This document shows positions 1-8,155 of a stretch of DNA of 64,000 bases, piece after piece; the stretch's first letter is position 1, and each line of letters begins with the position of its first letter. The notes beneath the pieces were generated by a model. The model saw nothing but the letters and a program-made list of their open reading frames with translations, made no database searches and was not told the origin of the DNA. The stretch is from Psychrobacter aestuarii (lineage in GTDB: Bacteria; Pseudomonadota; Gammaproteobacteria; Pseudomonadales; Moraxellaceae), in the NCBI RefSeq assembly GCF_904846035.1, contig NZ_CAJGYT010000001.1, positions 744,001 to 808,000 of the forward strand. Direction: 5' to 3'. A program made the translations under genes and the position numbers.

Positions 1-186
1 TACGCGCGTGAGCAGGCGACGACCTCCAGCGAAGTGGCGGGCGTGGATGCCACCCAAGCCAGTGAAGTTATTTTTGCGCTGATTGGCGGCATGGTTTTGC
101 TTGGCAGTCCCCTGCCATCGATGCTAGGTCTGTTTGGCATTGTGCTGATTATTATTGGCTTGATTTTATTTGCCAAAGACGGCTAA
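1..186 (+). CDS. DMT-superfamily (EamA-type) transporter, C-terminal fragment
   Basis: The window opens inside this gene: frame 1 is open from the first base to the TAA at 184-186, giving the last 61 residues. They contain two hydrophobic helices, with ASEVIFALIGGM leading into the first and IVLIIIGLILFA forming the last, a pattern typical of the final helices of EamA-domain drug/metabolite transporters. The substrate cannot be told from this fragment. A strong intrinsic terminator follows at 279-310. An inner-membrane location is inferred from the helices. The family call is moderately sure because only the C-terminus is visible. Confidence 0.6.
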   Translation, partial: YAREQATTSSEVAGVDATQASEVIFALIGGMVLLGSPLPSMLGLFGIVLIIIGLILFAKDG

Positions 187-244
187 TGCCGCGTTTGTCT
201 TATCGCTGACTTATTTTTTTAATAAAATCAAACCTTATCAATGA

Positions 245-266
245 CTTGTCATTATATTATGACAAG
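245..266. promoter_or_regulatory. Perfect 8-bp inverted repeat upstream of TRIC gene
   Basis: CTTGTCAT and ATGACAAG face each other across a 6-base AT spacer. The repeat lies between the DMT stop codon and the terminator at 279-310, about 90 bases before the TRIC start. It could be an operator or a small RNA hairpin; no regulator is identified. Confidence 0.35.
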
Positions 267-278
267 CACTTATGATTC

Positions 279-310
279 ATCGCGCAAGCCGATTGCGCGA
301 TTATTTTTTT
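279..310 (+). terminator. Intrinsic terminator of the DMT transporter gene
   Basis: A 9-bp perfect stem (ATCGCGCAA with TTGCGCGAT) is followed by a run of eight T. It ends the upstream transcript just before the TRIC gene. Confidence 0.8.
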
Positions 311-353
311 TCCCGATGTTTTTATCGATTGCGCCGCTATAAGGAGTGACCAG

Positions 354-989
354 ATGGCAGATGAGTTGGTGTCCCCTGCGACGCTGTTGTATTTTTTGGA
401 CATGATTGGTGTGATTGCGTGCGCCATCGCAGGGACACTACTTGCGCAGCACAAAGGCTTTGATATCTCAGGCTGTATTTTGGTATCGATGGTCAATGCG
501 ATTGGCGGCGGCACGCTGCGCGATATGGCTTTGGACAGACATCCTTTATTTTGGATGACCGATTTGAATTATGTGATTGTCATCACCATCACCTCGGTCG
601 TGATACAGGTGTTTTTTCATTTGTATCACAAGATAGACAACGCGCTCAACCTGTTTGACGCCATTGGACTGGCGGCATTTAGTGTCATTGGCTTTAAAGT
701 GGCGCTGGCACAAGACGTCTCGCCATTGATTGCGGTCATGATGGGCGTCTGGACATCCATTGTTGGTGGCTTGATGCGTGATATTATCTGTAATGAGCTC
801 CCCTTGGTGCTCCAGCGCGAGATTTATATCACGGCCAGTGTCGCAGGTTCAGTGACCTATTTGCTGCTTGACCATTTCGGTATGGATGCCGGCGTCAACG
901 AATTTATCATGCTGGGTGTCATCTTTGCGGTGCGTATGCTCGCACTGCGCTTTGATTGGCATCTCCCTTCCATTCGCTTAGTGAAATAA
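354..989 (+). CDS. TRIC/UPF0126 family cation channel protein
   Basis: The 211-residue inner-membrane protein has the duplicated UPF0126 architecture: two three-helix halves, each with a conserved glycine-rich motif (IGGGTLRD near residue 53 and VGGLMRDI near 143). The family is related to animal TRIC channels and the E. coli YicG/YadS type; prokaryotic members form trimeric potassium-permeable channels. The ATG is preceded by AAGGAG at seven bases, so the start is well supported. A paralogue follows 23 bases downstream, so the two are probably cotranscribed. The physiological role is not established. Confidence 0.9.
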   Translation: MADELVSPATLLYFLDMIGVIACAIAGTLLAQHKGFDISGCILVSMVNAIGGGTLRDMALDRHPLFWMTDLNYVIVITITSVVIQVFFHLYHKIDNALNLFDAIGLAAFSVIGFKVALAQDVSPLIAVMMGVWTSIVGGLMRDIICNELPLVLQREIYITASVAGSVTYLLLDHFGMDAGVNEFIMLGVIFAVRMLALRFDWHLPSIRLVK

Positions 990-1012
990 GCAATCAGATA
1001 ACGTGACCGCTT

Positions 1013-1828
1013 ATGATACAAACGTTTTTGATGCATGTGTATGCTTTTTTAAATACCTGTTCGCTGACACTGTTTGATAGACCCATCACTTTGTCTTGGT
1101 CATCGGCGACGCTGGTGGCGACTGACCATAAGGTACCTATCGATCCACTGACAGGGCTGCCCATCGTGCTGACGCCAGATATCGTCACCACCTTTGAGCC
1201 GACCTCGTTTATGTTTTGGCTCGATATGCTGGGGATTTTTGCCTGTAGCGTGTCGGGGACGATTCTTGCCAAACACAAAAACTTTGACGTGTTCGGCTGT
1301 ATTTTGGTGGCGATGCTGACCGCTATCGGCGGCGGCACAGTGCGTGATGTTATTTTGAATCGCAATCCGCTGTTTTGGCTGGTGGATATGAACTATTTGC
1401 TGCTTATTACCATTTCATCCTTGGGCTTTCAGATTTTTTGTAACCCGCAAGCCAAACACGTCGATGCGCTGCTCAAGTGGTTCGATACATTGGGGCTTGC
1501 GGTCTTTACCTTAATCGGTATCAAGGTCTCGCAAAGCATGGGCGCAAACATCCCTGTGTCTTTGCTGCTTGGGGTGGTCACCATCATCGTCGGCGGTATC
1601 ATCCGCGATATGATTTGTAATGAGATTCCGCTGGTATTACAGCAAGAGATTTACATCACCGCTGCGCTCATCGGTGGCGGGCTGTACTTTGCTTTAGGCG
1701 CGATTGGCATGACCGATTGGGTCAATGAAATCGTCACCATGACGACGATTTTTATCATTCGCACCTTTGCCATTTTGTACGACTGGCACTTTCCTGATAT
1801 CAGCTTGATTAACAGACGCGCCAAATAA
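1013..1828 (+). CDS. Second TRIC/UPF0126 family channel protein (tandem paralogue)
   Basis: This 271-residue protein is homologous along its length to the preceding gene: IGGGTVRD and VGGIIRDM occupy the same places and both contain an ICNE[LI]PLVLQ block. It differs by an N-terminal extension of about 60 residues before FMFWLDMLGIFAC. The extension may carry one more hydrophobic segment, or may be an overcalled start, since no ribosome binding site is seen before 1013. The spacing suggests translation coupled to the first gene. Heteromer formation between the paralogues is possible but unproven. Confidence 0.85.
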   Translation: MIQTFLMHVYAFLNTCSLTLFDRPITLSWSSATLVATDHKVPIDPLTGLPIVLTPDIVTTFEPTSFMFWLDMLGIFACSVSGTILAKHKNFDVFGCILVAMLTAIGGGTVRDVILNRNPLFWLVDMNYLLLITISSLGFQIFCNPQAKHVDALLKWFDTLGLAVFTLIGIKVSQSMGANIPVSLLLGVVTIIVGGIIRDMICNEIPLVLQQEIYITAALIGGGLYFALGAIGMTDWVNEIVTMTTIFIIRTFAILYDWHFPDISLINRRAK

Positions 1829-1858
1829 CAGCGCCCAACAAATACTTTATAAAAACAC

Positions 1859-1892
1859 AAAAAGGTCTGAATACGCATTCAGACCTTTTTTA
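1859..1892. terminator. Bidirectional terminator between TRIC pair and recJ
   Basis: An AAAGGTCTGAAT stem pairs with ATTCAGACCTTT around a four-base loop. A-rich sequence on the left and T on the right serve both converging transcripts. Confidence 0.85.
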
Positions 1893-1918
1893 TTAAACAA
1901 CACTTATTTTTACTGGGC

Positions 1919-3679
1919 TTAATCGGTTGCCACCACTGCCAAATCGCGCACCATCAACTGAATGCTTTGTTTGCCTTGCCATTCGTTGATGTCCAGCTCA
2001 AAGAGCACATGCACTTGGGCGGCGCGGTAGTCCCATTTGTCGGTATCATAGTTAAAATAAATCGCCTCAATCGGATACTGCACGTCGGGGTAGCGTAAAG
2101 ACAATTTTAAATGCTTGTCTTTTAATATCTTGGTTTGCACCACCTCAAACACGCCATCAAAAATAGGCGGCACAAAACCATGCCCCCAAATCGCAGCGTG
2201 CTTGAGCATATCGGCAAACTGTAGGCTAAAATCCATCGCTTGCAGCTCACCATCAGTCATTACTTGCGGGGTGAATAATGCCGCGTCAAAGTCGCTCAGT
2301 ACCTCAAAAAAGGCGTCTTGGAACGCGGGCAGATTCCCTGCCTTTAGGGTCAAGCCTGCTGCCATCGCGTGCCCGCCAAAGTGGCTAATCAGCTCAGGAT
2401 AGCGCTCTGCCACCTGCTCGATGGCATCACGAATATGCACGCCTGCAATAGAGCGCGCCGAGCCTTTAATCATGTCCTCAGGTTCGGTCTTGTCAGTGTC
2501 CGCAGGCGCAAAGACGATGCACGGGCGGTAATAGCGCTCTTTTAGGCGCCCCGCGACAATACCAATCACCCCTTGATGCCAGTGCGGCTGATACAGCACA
2601 ATACCGCGTGCGCTATCGGCTAACGTATCCTCGTCACCGAGGCGCTGGACAATCTCGTCCGCCTGCTCGCGCATCTCGCCCTCGACAGCGCGGCGCTCAC
2701 GGTTTAGGCGCTCTAACTGCTGCGCCAAGCCTTCTGCCTCAGCCCAGTCGTCAGCGAGCAAGCACTCGATACCGATACGCATATTGTCCATACGCCCTGC
2801 AGCATTGATACGCGGACCGAGCACAAAGCCAAAGTCCTGCGCGCTGATGCTCGCCACATCACGTCCTGCTTGCGCAAGCAGTGCCAAGATGCCGACCGAG
2901 CAGCGCTTTTGCCGAATCGCCGCAAGACCATAATGCACCAAGATGCGATTGTTTTTATCCAAAATACCCACGTCGGCGACCGTACCGAGCGCCACCAAAT
3001 CCAGATATTTACTGACCTGTACGCTCGGTTTGTCCGCCTCGCGGCGCAATTTTGCCAAGCGCCCCAGCACATAAAACGCCACGCCGACCCCAACCAAAGA
3101 TTTACTGGCAAAGTCGCACGCGTGCTGGTTGGGATTGACCACTGCTTTGGCTGGCGGCACAGGCTTGGTGGTCAAATGATGGTCGGTGATAATCACCGAT
3201 ACGCCAGCGGCTTCGGCACGTGCCACACCTTCATGGCTCGATATGCCATTGTCCACCGTCACAATCCACTTGGGCTGATAGGTGGCAATGCCCAAATCGA
3301 CAATTTCTGGCGTCAAGCCATAGCCGTATTTAAAGCGGTCAGGAACGACAAAGTCTACGTTTGCCCCCATCGCGGTAAGGGCGCGCATCATCAGCGCGGT
3401 ACTGGTCGCGCCATCGCAGTCAAAGTCGCCAACGATAAGGATGCGCTCGCCTGCGTCAATCGCTTGATCTAAGAGCTGGGCAGCAGTGTCCACGCCATAC
3501 AAGCCATCAGCGGGCAACAGATGGGCAATCTGCGTGTCCAGCTCATCAAGATGGATCACACCGCGTGCGGCGAACAGACGTGCTAGCGTGGGAGATTCAG
3601 CCGCTAGGGGCTGCAAATCGGCGGGCAGCGCGGCAGCGCTAGGGGTCGGGTATCGCGGGGTTAAATTTAGCATCCGCAC
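1919..3679 (-). CDS. recJ: Single-stranded-DNA-specific exonuclease RecJ
   Basis: This is a 586-residue Mn/Mg-dependent 5'-3' exonuclease acting on single-stranded DNA in RecFOR recombination, mismatch repair and base excision repair. DHH-family motifs are clear: DFDCDG at 85-90, TVDNG near 141, ITDHH ending at 168, GPRINAAGRMD near 286, then a DHHA1 region with GSARS and HFGGHAMAAG. Length matches the family (about 570-580). The reading starts with GTG at 3679; an in-frame ATG two codons later (3673) is equally possible, and neither has a strong ribosome binding site. It stands alone, convergent with the TRIC genes. Confidence 0.96.
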   Translation of the reverse strand: MRMLNLTPRYPTPSAAALPADLQPLAAESPTLARLFAARGVIHLDELDTQIAHLLPADGLYGVDTAAQLLDQAIDAGERILIVGDFDCDGATSTALMMRALTAMGANVDFVVPDRFKYGYGLTPEIVDLGIATYQPKWIVTVDNGISSHEGVARAEAAGVSVIITDHHLTTKPVPPAKAVVNPNQHACDFASKSLVGVGVAFYVLGRLAKLRREADKPSVQVSKYLDLVALGTVADVGILDKNNRILVHYGLAAIRQKRCSVGILALLAQAGRDVASISAQDFGFVLGPRINAAGRMDNMRIGIECLLADDWAEAEGLAQQLERLNRERRAVEGEMREQADEIVQRLGDEDTLADSARGIVLYQPHWHQGVIGIVAGRLKERYYRPCIVFAPADTDKTEPEDMIKGSARSIAGVHIRDAIEQVAERYPELISHFGGHAMAAGLTLKAGNLPAFQDAFFEVLSDFDAALFTPQVMTDGELQAMDFSLQFADMLKHAAIWGHGFVPPIFDGVFEVVQTKILKDKHLKLSLRYPDVQYPIEAIYFNYDTDKWDYRAAQVHVLFELDINEWQGKQSIQLMVRDLAVVATD

Positions 3680-3817
3680 ATTTTACTGGCTTTTATGAGC
3701 GGTCACAACGCTATTTTGAAGTAAAAAGTAAAACCGCATGAATACGGTTTATTCTGTCAACTATGACATGGATGACTTAAGTAACAATAAATTTAAATTA
3801 AAAATTTGTCCTTTATA

Positions 3818-4467
3818 TCAACTGTTTAAAATACTTTTTCCTGCGCTGATGATCAAGACGATAGACAATAGCACCAAGACAGCGCCGCCGATTTTGGTCA
3901 TAACTGACAGCTTATCTTGCGCTTTCCACACATATTTACTGGCAAGCGAAAACAGCGCTGCATAGCAGCAATGAATCATAATCACCAGCAGACAAAAACT
4001 TAATGCCAACAACAAAAACTGCGGCAAATAGGCGTGCTCCGCTTCGATAAATTGCGGAAAAACCGCCATAAAAAACAAGATTGGCTTCGGGTTAGAAGAA
4101 GAGGTCAACAATCCTTGCTTAAACAGTCCCCAGCTATCATAAGCCTTGTCACAGATCACGTCTTTCGTCTCATCTACGGGCAGCCCGCTGCTTTTTTAAG
4201 CAACATTTTACTGCCCATATACAGAATATAAAACGCCCCGATAATTTGCAGGGTTAAAAATGCACTTTTTGATGTGGCTATCAACACACCAACACTGGTC
4301 GCTGAAACAATCGCCACCGCCAGCATGCCTAGCGACAAGCCAAATATACCGCAGAGGGTTTTTCTTCGGTCGTAAGTCAGCGCGTTGGTAATACTCAGCA
4401 CCACACCAGGACCTGGACTGGCTATCGTCGCCGAAGCAATGAGCAAATAAACAAAGATACTGTTCAT
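3818..4467 (-). pseudogene. LysE/RhtB-family amino-acid exporter, frameshifted
   Basis: Two overlapping halves in different frames together make one LysE-family protein of about 215 residues. The N-terminal half (4174-4467) has the family hallmark ASPGPGVV near residue 16 and ends prematurely at LLKKAAGCP. The C-terminal half (3818-4159) resumes with a DSWGLFKQGLLTSSSNPKP motif and has three helices. The frame changes at a run of six A; a seventh A would restore the frame through the junction. LysE/RhtB proteins export amino acids or homoserine lactones. This may be a true decay event, homopolymer slippage or a sequencing error. Confidence 0.8.
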
Positions 4468-4989
4468 AAATTAAGGCTGCCCTATCAGCGTTTGTATATC
4501 AAAAAACATAGCATCATTTAAAAATAAACCTTCTTCATCTGCTCTAATAAGTGGCTGACTGTATCATCAGCGCCTGTTTTTATTAGCCAAATAAAGTTTT
4601 ATCAGTCGCAGTATATAGCATACTTTTGTTTGTTAATACACCTTCGTCAGTAGGGTTATACTATTTACAATGACAACGGCAGCAATCCATTACGCCCCTT
4701 TACAAAAACTGTGCATAGAAAACGCTGTTTTTCGTATTTTGATACAAAGCGGGGATTGTATCTTTGTACAGAACCCATAAAATGACAGCTAGTCCAAGGA
4801 CAGATGTCATGGATACTGTATGGCGGCTTGACGATAGACGATAACTATTACGAACGACTATAAGCCGCCTTTAACATACCGTATCTGTACGATGACATCC
4901 TCTGCTTACTTCTGGGCGTGCTTTATTGATTGCCTGACTCATTGGTAAATCACACGCCCTATTATGCTTTTGAATAAGGAATATCATTT
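4468..4989. other. 522-base non-coding region with two nested inverted repeats
   Basis: No credible gene was found. The half next to the 4990 gene is highly structured: GGCGGCTT (4822-4829) can pair with AAGCCGCC (4862-4869), with weaker flanking pairing of ATGTCAT and ATGACAT. Closer to the gene GGGCGTG (4914-4920) can pair with CACGCCC (4953-4959). These would form two stem-loops in the leader RNA of the downstream gene, if its promoter lies upstream of them. No T-run follows either stem, so they are not simple terminators. Confidence 0.5.
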
Positions 4990-5505
4990 ATGAATACCAC
5001 GCCTGCTGTAGAAAAATTACCAGAAACAATCGACCCAAGCCTAGATTTGGACAAAGTACGCAAAGAATGCATCAAAATGGTCAAACGCCGTGCCAAAGTA
5101 TCGGCAGGTGTTGCGGTTGTACCTGTACCATTTTTTGATGTGGCGGTCGATGCAGGCCTATTGACCCAGCTGCTTCCTGAGATTAGCGCCCGTTTTGGTT
5201 TGCTCGAAGACCGCGCCGCTGCCGTTAATTTAGAGACGCGTGCGGTACATTGGAAAGAAGTCAAAGACCGCGCTGTAGACTTCGCAGGTCTAATGGCAAC
5301 TCGCGGTATCGTGAAAAAGACGGTACAAGGCTTTGGCGGTCGTATCGTTGCCAAGCAAGTGACCAAGTTTGTACCACTTGGTGGTCAGATGGTCGCAGCG
5401 ACTATGGGCTATATGATTTTCAAAAAAATCGCCGTTGACCACATCAACGAATGCTACAACTTGGCAAAAGACATCCAAACCAAACAACACGGCAAAAACG
5501 TGTAA
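4990..5505 (+). CDS. Uncharacterised protein, weakly DUF697/EcsC-like
   Basis: A 171-residue protein of unknown function. Residues 35-70 (a KRRA segment followed by VVPVPFFDVAVDAGLL) resemble the hydrophobic, proline-broken segment of DUF697-like membrane-associated proteins, and the C-terminal third carries glycine-rich GFGGRIVAK and PLGGQMVAATMG helices that may insert in a membrane. There is no signal peptide. AAGGAATATCATTT before the ATG gives a good ribosome binding site. It is a single-gene unit with a long structured leader, ended by the terminator at 5570. The DUF697 assignment is only suggestive. Confidence 0.7.
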   Translation: MNTTPAVEKLPETIDPSLDLDKVRKECIKMVKRRAKVSAGVAVVPVPFFDVAVDAGLLTQLLPEISARFGLLEDRAAAVNLETRAVHWKEVKDRAVDFAGLMATRGIVKKTVQGFGGRIVAKQVTKFVPLGGQMVAATMGYMIFKKIAVDHINECYNLAKDIQTKQHGKNV

Positions 5506-5569
5506 GCCAAGTAAAAATAATCCGTCATCTGATTGATGGCTGATGATAAGAACACATGCTAAAAACAAA

Positions 5570-5601
5570 AAACCAGCCCATGTATAGGCTGGTTTTTTTA
5601 T
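5570..5601. terminator. Bidirectional terminator between 4990 gene and LysR gene
   Basis: AAACCAGCC pairs with GGCTGGTTT around an eight-base loop; A-rich sequence precedes it and seven T follow. Confidence 0.85.
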
Positions 5602-5604
5602 GCG

Positions 5605-6564
5605 TTATTCAAACCCTACCGCAAGATGTGCCCAATCCTCCGAGCATATCCACTCATAAAACTCAGCAATAAAGTCAATGTGCAGACGCGATTGCGGGGT
5701 GAGTAAATAAAACCCTGGCACTTCGCTGTCCGCCATGCCCACCAAGGCATCGACACCAAGCGGCGCAACCAGCTTGCCTGCCTCGATGGCGGCGAGCGCA
5801 TCGGGCTTAGAGACCAGCCCCACGCCCATACCTGACATGGTAGCGTGATACAGTGTCTCAGCGTCTTGAAACTCCACCTCACTGATGATGTTCATGGGCA
5901 GCTCCGTGCCCAGATAGCGCATCACCTTTTTCCATAGGTTTTTACTCAAGGCAGGACACAGGAGCGTCTGTGACAACAGTTCACTTGGGCTGTGGATGTT
6001 TTCTGCGATTTTGGGGATGCAGCACAGTATTTTGGGGTCTTTGACCAAAAGGCGCGGCTCGTATTTTTGCCAATCGCGTCGACCATCGACCACCCAATCA
6101 GAGCCGTCTTCAAACCCCCATTGAATAGCAACGTCGATATCATCGATATTGAAATCTTGCACCCGCACCATGGTCGTCAGACGGATATCGATGTTCTCCG
6201 CCCGCTCGCGAAACGCGTGCAACCGTGGCATCAAAAAATGCGAGGCAAAATAGGGGCTCACATTGATGTTGATGCGGTTGCGCTGCTGCACTCGCGTGAC
6301 GCGGCGCACGCCTTCATAAAACTCATCAAAGCCAGATTGCACAAAATATGAGAGTATTTTTGCTTGCTCTGTGGGTTCGATAACCCGCCCTCTGCGCTTA
6401 AATAAAGACACCTGCAAGTTGTCCTCCAGCAGCTGTATTTGCTGACTGACGGCCTGCGGCGAGACGGAAAGTTCGGTGGCAGCGCGACGAAAGCTGCCGT
6501 GCTTCATCACCGCGTTAAACACACGTAATGAATTTAAGGGTGGTAAACGATTGATTTTACTCAT
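5605..6564 (-). CDS. LysR-family transcriptional regulator, GcvA-like
   Basis: A 319-residue regulator with the N-terminal winged helix-turn-helix (LNSLRVFNAVMKHGSFRRAA, then PQAVSQQIQLLE) typical of the GcvA/AmpR branch, followed by a LysR substrate-binding domain. The co-inducer is unknown. Its own upstream region holds a perfect ATAC-N7-GTAT palindrome (6605-6619), the classic LysR recognition form, 41 bases before the ATG. A near-identical site lies upstream of the divergent small lipoprotein gene at 7103. Autoregulation plus control of that lipoprotein is the simplest inference. Confidence 0.92.
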   Translation of the reverse strand: MSKINRLPPLNSLRVFNAVMKHGSFRRAATELSVSPQAVSQQIQLLEDNLQVSLFKRRGRVIEPTEQAKILSYFVQSGFDEFYEGVRRVTRVQQRNRININVSPYFASHFLMPRLHAFRERAENIDIRLTTMVRVQDFNIDDIDVAIQWGFEDGSDWVVDGRRDWQKYEPRLLVKDPKILCCIPKIAENIHSPSELLSQTLLCPALSKNLWKKVMRYLGTELPMNIISEVEFQDAETLYHATMSGMGVGLVSKPDALAAIEAGKLVAPLGVDALVGMADSEVPGFYLLTPQSRLHIDFIAEFYEWICSEDWAHLAVGFE

Positions 6565-6604
6565 GGCTGTCCTTTGCTATATCCTTGATTATAAAGGAAG
6601 CCCT

Positions 6605-6619
6605 ATACCTCTAAGGTAT
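6605..6619. promoter_or_regulatory. LysR-type operator site 1 (ATAC-N7-GTAT)
   Basis: The 15-base site is ATACCT-CTA-AGGTAT, a perfect palindrome with a 3-base centre that fits the ATAC-N7-GTAT binding form of LysR regulators such as BenM/CatM. It lies 41-55 bases upstream of the LysR start. Confidence 0.55.
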
Positions 6620-7009
6620 GCAATACAGGCAGTCGCCCGTAGGTTATCTCGCATAATTTACAGTGTTTCATGAATGATGATGGTAATACAGACGACAACT
6701 GCTGCATCCAGTGTCTTGTTGGTATCCAGCAGATTGCTATAATCCGTATGAAGTGAATCTTCTGCGTCATTTGACTGCGTGCATTGACCGCGCTGTCACG
6801 ACTGCCCTGATAATAGGTTGGGCATCGCTGCGGCGAATGACGCTACCTTTTCATGCTAAGGCTTATCCCTGTCTATAGCCATGTCACCGTAATAATGACA
6901 CGCTATCTCGTTGTCTCAATAGTCCATAATATGGTATGACGCCATCAAGCGCCAAGAGAGATGTTATGACCGTATTGCCATACAGTCAAGCTAAATTGCT
7001 GACGCGTCC

Positions 7010-7024
7010 TTACTTTAGAGGTAT
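7010..7024. promoter_or_regulatory. LysR-type operator site 2 (TTAC-N7-GTAT)
   Basis: The site reads TTAC-TTTAGAG-GTAT and matches the reverse complement of site 1 at 13 of 15 positions. It lies about 80 bases upstream of the lipoprotein gene at 7103, a position suited to activation. Confidence 0.5.
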
Positions 7025-7102
7025 GCTTACGCACCTTTTATCGGCATAATAGCTGCATAAACCCTTTATTTTGTTGTTTTTTTAGACACTTCGGAGACCA
7101 CC

Positions 7103-7498
7103 ATGCGAAAACATCTCTTATACCCGCTTACCTTGCTCTCTGCACTGGCAATCGCAGGCTGCGCTGCGCCCAATGGCACGACCCCAACAGGCAACACCAC
7201 GCCTACAGGCACCGCAGCAGACATTGGCATGACCATTTTTAAAACCGCAGTCGATAACCAATGCCGCGCCACTTTGCAAAATCAGCAGCTTTGGCAAATC
7301 GCCAGTGTCGGCATGACGCCGCAGCAAGAAGAAGTCTTACAAAGTCGCATCTGCGGCTGCGTCAGTGAGCAAGCGCCCAAACAAGTCACACTCGTGGATA
7401 TGGCAAATGCTGCTATCGACCCGCAATACCGCAATCAGCTCGTCACCAAAGTGGTCGCCAACACCATACAGACCTGCTACAGCAGCTTGGTACGTTAA
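7103..7498 (+). CDS. Small secreted lipoprotein of unknown function
   Basis: A 131-residue precursor with a lipoprotein signal peptide: a basic start (MRKH), a hydrophobic core and the lipobox LAIAGC with the acylated Cys at residue 19. A low-complexity Thr/Pro/Gly linker follows, then a soluble domain with four cysteines (in DNQCRAT, RICGCVS and QTCYSS), consistent with disulfides in the periplasm. I do not recognise a family. The start has a GGAG box eight bases upstream. A LysR-type site sits upstream and a strong terminator directly follows. Confidence 0.8.
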   Translation: MRKHLLYPLTLLSALAIAGCAAPNGTTPTGNTTPTGTAADIGMTIFKTAVDNQCRATLQNQQLWQIASVGMTPQQEEVLQSRICGCVSEQAPKQVTLVDMANAAIDPQYRNQLVTKVVANTIQTCYSSLVR

Positions 7499-7517
7499 TT
7501 ATCCATCAGCAAAAACA

Positions 7518-7557
7518 AAAAAGCGGACGTATAGTGTGCATACGTCCGCTTTTTTTA
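7518..7557. terminator. Bidirectional terminator after the lipoprotein gene
   Basis: AAAGCGGACGTAT pairs with ATACGTCCGCTTT around a short loop, flanked by A-rich and T-rich runs. Confidence 0.88.
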
Positions 7558-7581
7558 TACCGTATTACGATTTGCCATTAA

Positions 7582-7953
7582 TTATCGGTTAATAACAAAA
7601 GGCTCAGCGGTGATTGCTGCACCCATCGGCACTATCTTGCTGCTAAAGTATTTGGAGCGACTGTCCAGCGTCTTATCCACTTCCTTTATCAAGGCGTCAA
7701 TCACGTCATCGTACACACCGTGATGCAGCTCATATTCAAACGCGGTCAATGGGTGCTTGCGCGGTGCTGAGCGCACATCGGTCACCCCATCTTTGCTATA
7801 AAAAATATCCACACGCCCATCGCTGTTCAGTACGCAGTTCAATTGCCCGCCTTCAATCTCCACTTCTATATTTTCTGGCATAAAAATATAGTCATCGACG
7901 TTGGTGAGCTCTTTTTCTATCCCTCGTTGTAATAATGATTTGATATCAAACAT
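7582..7953 (-). CDS. Uncharacterised 123-residue protein
   Basis: An acidic protein without signal peptide or membrane segments. The frame is open for 12 more codons upstream (to 7989), but the ATG at 7953 (MFDIKSLLQRG) is preceded by AGGAC at eight bases and is the better start. A helical N-terminus is followed by alternating strand-like segments (EVEIEGGQLNC, GRVDIFYSKDG) and a C-terminal helix. No motif points to a function. It is a single-gene unit, convergent with the lipoprotein gene. Confidence 0.65.
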   Translation of the reverse strand: MFDIKSLLQRGIEKELTNVDDYIFMPENIEVEIEGGQLNCVLNSDGRVDIFYSKDGVTDVRSAPRKHPLTAFEYELHHGVYDDVIDALIKEVDKTLDSRSKYFSSKIVPMGAAITAEPFVINR

Positions 7954-8092
7954 AGTTATTGTCCTAACTTTCTCGTTATTGTGTCGCATGAATCAATTGG
8001 CTGATGGACGCCTTATCTCATCATCTTATAAGATAACCCTGATTTGTTAAGGGGCGATATGTAAAGCTGAGTGTGCTGTTGGTAAAAATGCA

Positions 8093-8132
8093 CAAAAAAA
8101 GCAGGTCAACACGCCGCTGACCTGCTTCTATT
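8093..8132 (-). terminator. Intrinsic terminator of uvrB
   Basis: Reading the minus strand, AAGCAGGTCA pairs with TGACCTGCTT and a run of seven T follows (seen as A on the plus strand at 8094-8100). Confidence 0.8.
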
Positions 8133-8155
8133 TTACATGCTATTGTGATGATTGA

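Larger units (their letters stand above)
6565..7102. other. 538-base divergent regulatory region
   Basis: It lies between the divergent LysR gene and the lipoprotein gene and contains two LysR-type sites (6605-6619, 7010-7024). A 27-codon ORF at 6966-7049 preceded by an AAGAGAG sequence is the only small reading frame with a plausible start; it is listed among the findings, not called as a gene. Otherwise no coding signal was seen. Confidence 0.5.
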
